Below are positions 25,314 to 33,677 of a DNA stretch of 48,702 bases, in pieces. The notes under the pieces are model-generated. The model was not told where the DNA came from, did not search any database, and was given only the letters and a program-made list of their open reading frames with translations. The position numbers and the translations under genes were made by a program. Origin of the DNA: Gammaproteobacteria bacterium (GTDB lineage Bacteria > Pseudomonadota > Gammaproteobacteria > Steroidobacterales > Steroidobacteraceae); the NCBI GenBank assembly GCA_003164785.1, contig PLUE01000028.1:133647-182348 (forward strand). Direction: 5' to 3'. The first letter of the stretch is position 1, and every line of letters starts with the position of its first letter.

Positions 25314-27695
25314 TCAGGGGGCCAGGGTCAGCGTATGGGCGCGTGGACCGGGTAGAAACGGCGCCGGCCTGCCGCTCGCCCAGTCCTCGAAGCCCGCCCG
25401 ATAGAACGGCGAGAGCGGATGTCCGCTTTGCGCGCCAGGCATGTGGAAGTAACCTTCCGTCTCGTGGCCGGGCGCGACGCTGAAGCGTTCCGAGGCCCCG
25501 TAATCCGGTCCTTGAATACGCGGCATGTCCTCGCGTCCGCCCGCGATCACCACGGTGGGCATGTCGAGCAGTCCTGCGAGCGCCGGGAGTGCGCCCGACA
25601 GCGGATGAGCGATGTGAACCGCGTTGACCGCACTCCACGTGCAGGACGTCAACGCCGTGCAACCGACCGGTAGCTGTTCGCTCGCGGTGAGCGCATCCAG
25701 CAACCAGGCGTCCCAGCTGGCATACGGTGCCGCCAACAGGTGCATGGGGCGCTGATCGAGCAACCGCCACAGCGGCCCTTCGAAACTGCTCGGAATCTCG
25801 AATTCAAAATCGGGCGCGTGCAGGCGGGCGGGGGCGATCAACATGAAGAACGCCCGCGCTTCGACCTGTTCCCGAAATGAATTGACGAGCCGATAGGCCG
25901 GATCCTCCGGTGCGGCGTGGCCGCTCCAGGCGGCGAGAGTTGCGTGCGCGGCCTCATGATCGTGATTGCCCGCCGCGCTCGACCGGACGAGCACGTCCTC
26001 GAGCAACGACTTCCAGCGCTCGAGAAATACGGCGCGATCGTCGAGGGCGATCGCCAGACTCGATGCGGGCGTGAAAGGCTGAGCGGCACGTTGCAGATCC
26101 GCATGGATCTGGGTCGCGCGCGAGCCGCGATCCATGCCGTCGTTGCCGATCGCGATGGCGGCGGGACCCCCCACGACGCGGGCATTGGCGCTCCACAGAT
26201 AGCCGGACGGAGGATCGAACACCCGCGGCTGCTCGTCCGCATCACGCCAGCGGATGAAGCCGACGGTCGGATCGGTGGAACGCTGCGGAGCGCCGGCGTC
26301 GACCGCGCCACGCTGCGGGAGGCGACCGGCGATGGTCCACCCGATGTGACCGTCCTTGTCCGCGACCATGAAATTCTGTCCGGGAATGCCGAAGTTGGCC
26401 GCCGCGCGCAGGGCGTCCTGCACGGATCGGATCTGTTCGAGCGACTGCATTTCCAGATTCGTGGCATTCGGATCCTGTGCCGACCACTGCAACGCGTACG
26501 GATGGCCTTCCCAATCGTTGCCGACGACCGGTCCCCACTCGGTCAAGGCGATCTTCAGATGCTCGGTGGCTCCGCCCAACACCTCGATGGGCTCGTCCGC
26601 GTGGCGCAGCTTCTTCGGGCCCGCTGCCGTCTGATAGGCATCCGGGTCGTTCGCCACGGGTACCAGACGGATCACGGTGGCGAACTCGCCATAGCTGTTG
26701 GTGAAGCCCCAGGCGATCGAGCCGTTGCTGCCGGCGACCGTGCTCGGCGCACCGGGCAGTGTGACGCCGGTCAGGTCCAGCGCGGCGGGCGGCCCCTTCT
26801 GGATCAGTCGCGCGCGATACCAGATGTTGGGTACGCGATAGGCCAGATGCATGTCGTTGGCAACGATGGCCGACCCATTCGCCGTGTGCTGGCCTGCCAC
26901 CGCCCAGTTGTTGCTGCCGAGCAGATTCAACCGCTTGACGACCCACGTCGGCAGCGCGATGGGCAGGTTCGGGAGCTCGCGCAGGTTGAACTCGGCGGCA
27001 ATAGGCACCCGCGGTTCGGGGTCCCGGCTGTCATCGATGGCCGCGTCCCACTCCGGCGCGGACGCTTCGAGGTAACGCCAGGCCGCTTCCGGCAGCAGCG
27101 CACGCAACAGGCCCCGCTGTAATTGCGCATGGCCTTCGCCGTCCTGCAACTGCAGGTACATGGCGTGGATGCACAGGATGCTGTCCTCCGCCGCCCAGGG
27201 TTTGGGCCGGGCGCGCAGCAACCAGTATTCGAAAGGACGGCTGTGCAACGATGCGAGACCGGAGTTGACGCCGGCGACGTAGGCGTCCAGCAGCGCGCGC
27301 TGGCGGCCGTCCATTTGTTCGACCACGGTATGCGCCACCTGCCTCAGTTGGTGGACACGCAATTTCCGGTCGACGGACAGCACCGACGATCCCAGCAGCG
27401 CCGACAACTCGCCGGCTGCCGCCCGCCGCAGCAGGTCCATCTGAAAAAAGCGGTCCTGCCCGTGCGCGTACCCCAGGCCGCGGGCCAGATCGTCGCGATC
27501 GCGGGCGGTGATGGTCGGCACACCGGCTGTGTCGCGGTCGATGGTGATCTGGGCGCCGAGCCCCGGCAGCGCCGCGCTGCCATCGATGGCAGGCAGGCTG
27601 CCCCGAAAACCCAGCCATGCCGTGAGCGCGGCGCCGGCCAGCACGGCGGCGCCGATCGCGCCGATCGTTGCGATGATCCGCATGGAACGCTTCAT
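25314..27695 (-). CDS. Penicillin acylase family protein (S45 Ntn-hydrolase), exported
   Basis: 793-residue precursor that self-cleaves into alpha and beta chains. An N-terminal membrane/signal segment (IGAIGAAVLAGAALTAWLGF) precedes the alpha chain (VPTITARDRDDLARGLGYAHGQDRFFQMDLLRR). The beta chain begins at the predicted nucleophile Ser261 in LLGSNNWAV, followed by NDMHLAYRVPNIWYRARL and the oxyanion/Asn region AWGFTNSYGEFATV. The family includes penicillin G/V acylases and acyl-homoserine-lactone acylases (PvdQ, QuiP), so a quorum-signal or amide substrate is possible. ATG 27695 overlaps the stop of the next upstream gene (ATGA), so it is the second gene of a coupled pair. Its stop lies 3 nt from the tentative frameshifted ORF on the other strand. 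Confidence 0.93.
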   Translation of the reverse strand: MKRSMRIIATIGAIGAAVLAGAALTAWLGFRGSLPAIDGSAALPGLGAQITIDRDTAGVPTITARDRDDLARGLGYAHGQDRFFQMDLLRRAAAGELSALLGSSVLSVDRKLRVHQLRQVAHTVVEQMDGRQRALLDAYVAGVNSGLASLHSRPFEYWLLRARPKPWAAEDSILCIHAMYLQLQDGEGHAQLQRGLLRALLPEAAWRYLEASAPEWDAAIDDSRDPEPRVPIAAEFNLRELPNLPIALPTWVVKRLNLLGSNNWAVAGQHTANGSAIVANDMHLAYRVPNIWYRARLIQKGPPAALDLTGVTLPGAPSTVAGSNGSIAWGFTNSYGEFATVIRLVPVANDPDAYQTAAGPKKLRHADEPIEVLGGATEHLKIALTEWGPVVGNDWEGHPYALQWSAQDPNATNLEMQSLEQIRSVQDALRAAANFGIPGQNFMVADKDGHIGWTIAGRLPQRGAVDAGAPQRSTDPTVGFIRWRDADEQPRVFDPPSGYLWSANARVVGGPAAIAIGNDGMDRGSRATQIHADLQRAAQPFTPASSLAIALDDRAVFLERWKSLLEDVLVRSSAAGNHDHEAAHATLAAWSGHAAPEDPAYRLVNSFREQVEARAFFMLIAPARLHAPDFEFEIPSSFEGPLWRLLDQRPMHLLAAPYASWDAWLLDALTASEQLPVGCTALTSCTWSAVNAVHIAHPLSGALPALAGLLDMPTVVIAGGREDMPRIQGPDYGASERFSVAPGHETEGYFHMPGAQSGHPLSPFYRAGFEDWASGRPAPFLPGPRAHTLTLAP

Positions 27696-28459
27696 GCTCG
27701 CAACGCTGCGGTGTCTCCCTCGGCGTCGACGATGTGCCAGCGTCGCTCGAGCCCCCCGCCGTCCGCATCATGATCGGGAATCGTCATGGTGGAGGGCGAC
27801 AGCCGCTGGCCCAGCCTCCGACCGACTCGATACGGCAGGGTCGAGGCGGTGATGCGAAAGCCGTGCGCGGTCACGGCGCCCGATGAAATCTCACAATCGA
27901 TCATCGCCCGTGCCGCACGCACGTCGGGCGCGGCCGCGACCGCGTCGCTCAACGTGCGATGTCCGACGAGCGGGTCCGCGCGATCGCGGGCAAACATGAA
28001 CAGCGCCCCCGCGCGCACGAGCAGGGCAGCCGTGCCCCGATCCGTTTCCCGCAGCAGCGTGGCCGCCCAGGGCGCGCTGCCGCCCGCCTCGCGATGCCAA
28101 TGCTCGAGATAGTCGACGTCGCGACCGCGTTCCACCAGGATTTGCGCCTCCCAGTGCAGGGAACCGGCATCCGCGGTGGGCGAGACTGGTTGAAAGTCGA
28201 TGTGACGCAACCACTCGAAATGCCGGCCGTCGAAACCCAGCCGCCCCGCGAAACCCTCCTGCCGGGCGAGCGCGACACAGTCCGCGCGCGACAGATCGTC
28301 GAGCGTCGCAATGCCTGCGAATTCCGGCAGCCATGGCGGTTGCCGCAGGTCCGCGTACAGACTCACGCCTTGCAGCCAGTCCACGCGAGTGGTGGTGTCC
28401 CGGCTGCCGTCGGGGCGCTCGATCATCGATCGTTTCCAGAGCCCTTTGAGATCGCTCAT
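27692..28459 (-). CDS. Conserved protein of unknown function coupled to penicillin acylase
   Basis: 255 residues, no signal peptide or TM segment. It opens MSDLKGLWKRSMIERPDGSRD and TTTRVDWLQGVSLYADLR, then shows WEAQILVERGRDVDYLEHW and ALLVRAGALFMFARDRADP. The beta-strand pattern (LWKRS...DWLQG...YxDLR...FEW) recalls Hri1-like beta-barrel proteins; this is from memory and tentative. The predicted fold is two lipocalin-like halves. It is translated just before the acylase with a 4-nt stop/start overlap, so the two are probably made together. Start ATG 28459 matches the family beginning; a GTG 24 nt upstream is also possible, and neither has a clear ribosome site. Confidence 0.75.
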   Translation of the reverse strand: MSDLKGLWKRSMIERPDGSRDTTTRVDWLQGVSLYADLRQPPWLPEFAGIATLDDLSRADCVALARQEGFAGRLGFDGRHFEWLRHIDFQPVSPTADAGSLHWEAQILVERGRDVDYLEHWHREAGGSAPWAATLLRETDRGTAALLVRAGALFMFARDRADPLVGHRTLSDAVAAAPDVRAARAMIDCEISSGAVTAHGFRITASTLPYRVGRRLGQRLSPSTMTIPDHDADGGGLERRWHIVDAEGDTAALRA

Positions 28460-28537
28460 CCGCGGCGGCGTCCGATGTGTCACGATTTTTCGCTCGATTT
28501 GGCTGGCAATGGCGCCAAGCGTACGCTAGCGGGAGGC

Positions 28538-28624
28538 ATGGATCAGCCTTCGCGCATCGAACGGCACACGATTTATCCGATCCCTGCCGACGAGCGGCAT
28601 GGTCGGGCGCGGGCAGTTCGGGTC
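28538..28624 (+). pseudogene. Remnant: N-terminus of an NCS1-family permease
   Basis: ATG 28538, with GGGAGG 1-2 nt upstream, starts MDQPSRIERHTIYPIPADE followed by RHGRARAV. This matches the conserved cytoplasmic N-terminus of NCS1 nucleobase/allantoin/thiamine permeases (RIExHxIDxxPxxERHGxxRDL). After about 29 codons the sequence stops resembling the family: no TM segments follow and the convergent HDOD gene ends at 28663. Only the 5' end of the gene survives, with its ribosome site. Confidence 0.6.
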
Positions 28625-28662
28625 GGTGGGTGCCGTCGTCGTCGTGCTGCGTCAGGTGGGCG

Positions 28663-29586
28663 TCAGCACCCGAGCGCGTCTTGCAGCGACCCCAGCTGAT
28701 ACTCGGCATGCGTCATGATGGTGGCGCAGTCCTGCGCCGACAGGCCGATGGTGGCGAACGATGCAATGCTCTCCACGTCGACCACGCGAGGCGGCGGCAG
28801 GTGCATCGCCTCGGCCAATGCGATGCCGACGATGAGAATGTCGGACAGATCCGCGTCGTGCTTGCGCTTTCGCTCGATGTCGCGTTGATCGCCGATGGCG
28901 TTCGACATCTCTTCCGCGAATCCCCAGTTCTCGAGCACGGTCTTGCCGATCGAGGCGTCCCAACCGGCGATCAACTCGAAGAATGCGTCGCTTGACGCAG
29001 CCGAGTTAAATTTGCCGACTGCGCGCACCATGATGTAGAGCCGTCCGATGCCATGAAGCAGGCCCGTCAAGAAAGCCTCATCGGGACTGACTTTGGTGCG
29101 ACGCGCCACGACCTGGCAAATCGAGGCCACCGAGATGCTTTCCCTCCAGAGTTCGGTCATCGGCTTGGCGATCGAGCGCAGCGATTCTTCCTCTTTCATG
29201 TGCTGAACCGCAAACGCCATGGCCGCGCTCTGCACCAGTTGGTGGCCGAGGCGGGTGATGGCCGTGCGCAAGTCCGTGAGCGGGCGGCCTGACGGATTGA
29301 ATGCCGCGGAATTGGCGGTCTGCAGCAAACGGGCGGACAACCGTGGCTCGGCGCCGACGATGGTCACGTTCTTTTCGGGCGTGCTCTTCGGATCCGTCAG
29401 GGCATTGCGGATGCGAATCACGATATCGGGGAAGCAGGGCAGATCGACCGTTCCCGATGATATTTCGGCGGCGAGATTCCCTAAAAATTGCAACGCGGCG
29501 CCGCGCGCGTCGTTGTCGGCGGCATTGATCGGCGCGACGGACGCGTTGACCGATTGATAGGTCGGGGCCGCGGGAGCATTCAACAT
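28663..29586 (-). CDS. HDOD-domain protein
   Basis: 307-residue cytoplasmic signalling protein. After about 30 disordered residues (Pro/Ala/Asn-rich) comes the HDOD domain: AAEISSGTVDLPCFPDIVIRI, IVGAEPRLSARLLQTANSAAF, LTDLRTAITRLGHQLVQSAAM and FLTGLLHGIGRLYIMV. HDOD proteins lack HD-phosphohydrolase catalysis and are linked to regulation of motility, biofilm and stress responses. No output domain is attached. ATG 29586 with GGAG 11 nt upstream gives the sensible start; upstream in-frame codons are not HDOD-like. It is divergent from the glycosyltransferase gene. Confidence 0.92.
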   Translation of the reverse strand: MLNAPAAPTYQSVNASVAPINAADNDARGAALQFLGNLAAEISSGTVDLPCFPDIVIRIRNALTDPKSTPEKNVTIVGAEPRLSARLLQTANSAAFNPSGRPLTDLRTAITRLGHQLVQSAAMAFAVQHMKEEESLRSIAKPMTELWRESISVASICQVVARRTKVSPDEAFLTGLLHGIGRLYIMVRAVGKFNSAASSDAFFELIAGWDASIGKTVLENWGFAEEMSNAIGDQRDIERKRKHDADLSDILIVGIALAEAMHLPPPRVVDVESIASFATIGLSAQDCATIMTHAEYQLGSLQDALGC

Positions 29587-29762
29587 AATGCGTATTACTC
29601 CGAGAAAGGTGAGATCTTGGCCCGGAGTCCATACCAGGCGCCAGCTACGGGTGCACATCCTGGCTTTCGGCATACGCCGCAAAATCTTGAGTGAGTGCCA
29701 TTGCCGATGAGCGTAGGGTACGCTCCGGCCTCCGCACCAGGCTGCATCAGGGGAGAACGACA

Positions 29763-31607
29763 TTGAAATGGCAGCAGCCCTGGCCGGCGACTGCGGGGAC
29801 ACCCATGGTCATGCTGATCGACGTCGTCGTGTGCTATGCGGCGATGGCCTGTGGTGCATCCCTCGATGCCGCTCAAACGTTGGGGTTCATCGTCGCGGCC
29901 GGCGTGAGTTGTCGGCGCGTGCGCACGACCAGGGATGGTGCGTTGTTCGCCATCGCGACCGTGCTGGTTTTTTCCTTGCGCAGCGGTCTGCTCGAATTGC
30001 TGGCGCGGCGCGAAGCCTTCCCGATTCACATCGCGTTGCCCCTCACGGTGATCACCACCGGGTTCCTCCTGCGCGCAGCTTCCCGCTCGAGCGCCGGAGC
30101 GCGGTGGCGGGAGCTTGCCGTCGCCATCGTGGGTTACGCGTTCCTGTTGCGTCTGGTCTATGCAGCGCAGGTGGAATTGCTGCCGGAAGAAACGTACTAC
30201 TGGAATTACTCGCGCCATCTCGACATCGGTTACCTCGACCACCCGCCGATGGTGGCCTGGCTGATCCGGATCGGGACCTCGTTGTTCGGCAACACCGAAT
30301 TCGGCGTCCGGTTTGGCGCGCTTTGCTGCGGCGGCATCACGTCGGTGTTCGCATTCCGGCTGACGCGGCATGTTGTCGGGGAGGACAGCGCGCTGGCGGC
30401 GTTGGTTCTGGTACAGGTTCTGCCGTTTTTTTTCCTCTCCGGGCTGCTCATGACGCCGGATGCGCCCTTGACGGCGACGTGGGCCGCCGCCCTGTACTTC
30501 ATGGAACGGGCACTCGTGGCCCAGCGGCCGAGGGCGTGGCTGTGGTTGGGCTTTTCGCTGGGCGTCGGGCTGTTGTCGAAGTATACGATCGGCCTGTTGG
30601 GCTGCGTGGCCTTCCTCTTCATGGTGCTCGACCGCCCGTCGCATCAGTGGTTCCGGCGCCGGGAGCCGTACGTCGCGGCCATGCTCGCGGCCGTGGTATT
30701 CACCCCCGTGGTGCTCTGGAACGCCCAACATGATTGGGCATCGTTCGCCTTTCAAACGTCGCGCCGATTGGCGGAAAGACCGAGGTTCTCCCTGCACAAG
30801 CTGATCGGCGGCGCGCTGGTCTTGATTACGCCGACGGGCGTCTGGGCCGTCGTGGCGGCGTTCGTCCGCCGCGGATCCCGGCCGGGCATGGGGACCGGCG
30901 AGGAACGGCTCGCGCGCGCGTGGCGGCTGCTGCTGTTCGCGCTGCTCGTACCGATGACGGTGTTTTTCTTTTTCAGTCTACGGCACGAGGTCAAGCTGGA
31001 TTGGACCGGCGCTCCCTGGGTCGCGGCCCTACCCGTGCTTGCCTTCGGCGTCACCCGATCCTATGCGGCGCCGGCGCCAGGATGGTGCCGCGGGTTGCGG
31101 GCCGCGTGGCCGCCGACCGTCTTCGCGCTGCTGCTGTTCTATGCCGCGGGTTTGTACCATCTGGTGCAGGGCATACCCGGTGTTGGGTATCCGCGGCAGA
31201 CCGAGTTGATTCCGGTTGGATGGCGCGACCTCGGCCGCCAAATAGGGGCGGTGGCGGACGAACTCCGGTCGACGGACTCCGATCGGCTCTTGGTCGTCGG
31301 CATGGATCGTTACGCCATTGCCAGCGAACTCGCCTTCTATTCCCGCGATCAAATACAGTCCGTCGCCTCGACATCGACCGGCCATCTTTTCGAGGGCTTG
31401 GGCCTGATGTACGAACAATGGTTCCCCGCCCAATTGCAGGCAGGTCGCACCCTGTTGCTGGTGGCGTGGGATCCCGGCGCATTGGATCTGGTCCATTTGC
31501 GAGATCATGTCGCGACGGCCGGGCCGGTGATCGAAGGTTCGCTGATTCGCAACGGCATGCTGGTGCGTCACTATTATTATCGCGTGGCGCACGGCTACTC
31601 GCCCTGA
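29763..31607 (+). CDS. Membrane glycosyltransferase, GT39/ArnT-like
   Basis: Integral membrane enzyme of about 614 residues that moves a sugar from a polyprenyl-phosphate donor to an acceptor on the periplasmic side. After several short N-terminal TM segments it has the family's first-loop motif: LLPEETYYWNYSRHLDIGYL followed by DHPPMVAWLIRIG (catalytic acidic residues in the E-E-T segment, and DHPP). TM helices follow up to about residue 470, including FFFLSGLLMTPDAPL and LGVGLLSKYTIGLLG, then a soluble C-terminal domain. TTG 29763 is proposed as start because GGGGAGA precedes it by about 6 nt; ATG codons 10-16 codons downstream are alternatives. It is not next to arn genes, so the acceptor (lipid A, protein or other glycan) is unknown. 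Confidence 0.9.
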   Translation: MKWQQPWPATAGTPMVMLIDVVVCYAAMACGASLDAAQTLGFIVAAGVSCRRVRTTRDGALFAIATVLVFSLRSGLLELLARREAFPIHIALPLTVITTGFLLRAASRSSAGARWRELAVAIVGYAFLLRLVYAAQVELLPEETYYWNYSRHLDIGYLDHPPMVAWLIRIGTSLFGNTEFGVRFGALCCGGITSVFAFRLTRHVVGEDSALAALVLVQVLPFFFLSGLLMTPDAPLTATWAAALYFMERALVAQRPRAWLWLGFSLGVGLLSKYTIGLLGCVAFLFMVLDRPSHQWFRRREPYVAAMLAAVVFTPVVLWNAQHDWASFAFQTSRRLAERPRFSLHKLIGGALVLITPTGVWAVVAAFVRRGSRPGMGTGEERLARAWRLLLFALLVPMTVFFFFSLRHEVKLDWTGAPWVAALPVLAFGVTRSYAAPAPGWCRGLRAAWPPTVFALLLFYAAGLYHLVQGIPGVGYPRQTELIPVGWRDLGRQIGAVADELRSTDSDRLLVVGMDRYAIASELAFYSRDQIQSVASTSTGHLFEGLGLMYEQWFPAQLQAGRTLLLVAWDPGALDLVHLRDHVATAGPVIEGSLIRNGMLVRHYYYRVAHGYSP

Positions 31608-31680
31608 CCACGAAACGCACGCCGGAGCAGCGTCACTGGAGCATAATCCGATCCTTCAAACAAACTCGAAGGCAGCAGCG

Positions 31681-32325
31681 ATGCGTGAAACCACCCCCGC
31701 GACGTACCGACTGTACGGGCGGAAGAATTCGGGCTCCTTTGCGGTTCAAGTGGCGCTGGAGGAAATCGGCGTGCCTTACGAACTGAGCTGGGTCGGCTCG
31801 GATGCCGGGGAGGTCGCGGCGTTCCGCAAGGTCAATCCCACCGGTCGCGTGCCTGCATTGACGTTGCCGGACGGGACATCGATGTTCGAATCAGCCGCCA
31901 TCCTCATCCATCTCGCGCTCCTTCATCCCGAGGCCGCGTTGGCGCCCCCGCCGGGCAGCAGCGCCCATGCGAAATTTCTTCAATGGATGGTGTTCCTGTC
32001 GGCGAACGTGTACGAGGCGGCTCTGCGCATTTACTATTCGGACCGCTATTCAGAGCGCGGCGCAGCCGATGCCGAGGCGATACGCGGCCGCGGCACGGAG
32101 GATTTCCTGCAGTTTCTGGGCTTGATCAGTGAGGAACTCGGTCCCTATGTGCTTGGCGCAGGTTACTCGATCGCCGATGTCTATCTCTACATGCTCGGCT
32201 CGTGGTATCCCGACGGCAAGGCGGCGCTCTACGAGCGACTGCCGGCCCTCGGTGCGCACGCCGAACACCTGGAGCGCCGCAGGGCGCTGACGAAGATCGA
32301 CTCCGAACACGCGGTATCCGGGTAG
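31681..32325 (+). CDS. Glutathione S-transferase family protein
   Basis: Cytosolic GST of 214 residues. The thioredoxin-fold N-terminal domain (YRLYGRKNSGSFAVQVALEE, then NPTGRVPALTLPDGT and the glutathione-binding FESAAIL) is followed by an all-helical domain (ANVYEAALRIYYSDRY, YSIADVYLYMLGSWYP). The likely catalytic Ser lies in KNSGSFA. It probably handles electrophiles or acts as a redox/isomerase enzyme. ATG 31681; AAGG about 9 nt upstream. Its TAG stop is followed after 33 nt, in the same frame, by the HipA-like gene. Confidence 0.92.
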   Translation: MRETTPATYRLYGRKNSGSFAVQVALEEIGVPYELSWVGSDAGEVAAFRKVNPTGRVPALTLPDGTSMFESAAILIHLALLHPEAALAPPPGSSAHAKFLQWMVFLSANVYEAALRIYYSDRYSERGAADAEAIRGRGTEDFLQFLGLISEELGPYVLGAGYSIADVYLYMLGSWYPDGKAALYERLPALGAHAEHLERRRALTKIDSEHAVSG

Positions 32326-32358
32326 CGTACGCTGAGAACGGTCACCGCCAGCCGTTAC

Positions 32359-33108
32359 GTGACGCCCCTGCGCGAGGGGGGCTCTCTGCCCGCCATCGTC
32401 GAAGCCGATGATGAAGGTCTGTACGTGCTCAAGTTTCGCGGCGCGGGCCAGGGGTCGAAGGCGCTGGTGGCCGAATTGCTGGGAGGCGAAATCGCGCGCA
32501 TGGCCGGGCTGTTGGTTCCCGAGATCGTTTTCATGGAATTGCCCGTCGATCTTGCGCGCACCGAACCCGATGCCGAAATTCAGGCATTGATCCGCGCCAG
32601 CGGTGGTTTGAATCTGGCATTGGATTACCTGCCCGGGTCGATCACGTTCGATCCGTTGACCTACGAGCCCGACGTGGCGCTGGCCTCTGCCGTCGTCTGG
32701 TTCGATTCGTACGTGTGCAACGTGGATCGCACGGCGCGGAACGTGAACATGCTCATGTGGCATCGGCGGTTGTGGCTGATCGATCATGGCGCGGCGCTCT
32801 ATTTCCAGCATGCCTGGACTCGCGACGACGATCATGCGGCAAGCCCCTTCAAGCTCATCAGGGATCACGTGCTGTTGAAATGGGCGGGTGCCCTCGACGA
32901 GGTGGACGAGCGCATGCGCGCAGTTCTCACCGACGAGAAACTCGCGGCCATCGTCGAGTCGATCCCCGGCGAGTGGTTGCCGGAGGACCGGGGTTTTTCC
33001 GGGAAAGACGCCCAACGCGAGGCCTATCTGAAATACTTCACGCGTCGATTACGGTCGTCCGCCGTGTTCGTGGAGGAGGCCAAGCGTGCGCGCGCTGCAA
33101 ACCTATGA
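32359..33108 (+). CDS. HipA-like kinase-domain protein
   Basis: 249 residues from GTG 32359. It resembles the C-terminal (kinase) part of HipA proteins: VTPLREGGSLPAIVEADDEG, LYVLKFRGAGQGSKALVAEL (candidate ATP-binding Lys), LGGEIARMAGLLVPEIVF, and an active-site region VVWFDSYVCNVDRTARNVNM with the catalytic Asp/Asn pattern, then WLIDHGAALYF (Asp of the DFG equivalent). No HipB antitoxin is adjacent. From memory, homologues read TVTATRYVTPLREGG, so ten more codons upstream (from CTG 32332, directly after the GST stop, no other start available) may be translated. It overlaps the DUF3037 gene by 23 nt. Function unknown; a toxin-like or metabolic kinase are both possible. Confidence 0.82.
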   Translation: MTPLREGGSLPAIVEADDEGLYVLKFRGAGQGSKALVAELLGGEIARMAGLLVPEIVFMELPVDLARTEPDAEIQALIRASGGLNLALDYLPGSITFDPLTYEPDVALASAVVWFDSYVCNVDRTARNVNMLMWHRRLWLIDHGAALYFQHAWTRDDDHAASPFKLIRDHVLLKWAGALDEVDERMRAVLTDEKLAAIVESIPGEWLPEDRGFSGKDAQREAYLKYFTRRLRSSAVFVEEAKRARAANL

Positions 33109-33478
33109 TTACGCCATCGTGCGGGTGGTGCCGCGCGTGGAGCGCGGCGAATTCGTGAACGCGGGAATCATTCTGTCCTGCGACATTGCGCGCATTCTGC
33201 GGGCCTGCGTCGAGTTGGACGAGAAGGCCCTGCTGGCGCTCGACGCCCATGTCGACCTCGGGTCGGTCAAGGCGTCGCTCGCGGCCATACCTGCGATCTG
33301 CGCCGGCGGCGCGGAGGCCGGCGCCATCGGACGCCTGACGCCCCGGGAGCGCTTTCATTGGTTGGTCGCGCCTCGCAGCACCATGGTGCAGACCTCGCCC
33401 GTCCATACCGGACAATGCGTGGATCCGGAAGCGGCGCTCGAGCACTTGATGAAAACCATGGTTCGACGGCGCCGCTGA
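33086..33478 (+). CDS. DUF3037 family protein
   Basis: 130-residue cytoplasmic protein: YDYAIVRVVPRVERGEFVNA followed by GIILSC, a middle segment LDEKALLALDAHVDLGSVKA, and LTPRERFHWLVAPRSTMVQTSPVHTG. These are the DUF3037 signatures. GTG 33086 lies inside the end of the HipA-like gene, with GGAGGAGG 6 nt upstream, so it is translationally linked to it. The HipA-like/DUF3037 pairing recurs in other proteobacteria as far as I recall, and suggests the two proteins work as a unit (antitoxin, substrate or adaptor). No function is established. Confidence 0.88.
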   Translation: MRALQTYDYAIVRVVPRVERGEFVNAGIILSCDIARILRACVELDEKALLALDAHVDLGSVKASLAAIPAICAGGAEAGAIGRLTPRERFHWLVAPRSTMVQTSPVHTGQCVDPEAALEHLMKTMVRRRR

Positions 33479-33635
33479 GCGCAGACGGCGAGCGGCTGCC
33501 GTACCCGCCAGGCGGCGCGCTGTAGAACTTGTCCTACCCCCGGTCGAGGACCTTGCTGCTCCGCGTTCGAGGCAGCAACCCGCACACTGCGTCCTGACGA
33601 TTCGCCTGGTGCGTTCGGTCATGAGCAACAACCGA

Positions 33636-33653
33636 GTCGGCGCCCGCGCCGAC
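33636..33653 (+). promoter_or_regulatory. Short perfect inverted repeat in the DUF4142 leader
   Basis: GTCGGCGC and GCGCCGAC separated by two bases, ending 12 nt before the AAGGAG ribosome site of the DUF4142 gene. It could be a mRNA leader hairpin or a dyad operator. GC-rich DNA makes 8-bp arms fairly easy to find, so support is modest. Confidence 0.3.
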
Positions 33654-33677
33654 CATTCATATTTCAAGGAGCATCGA

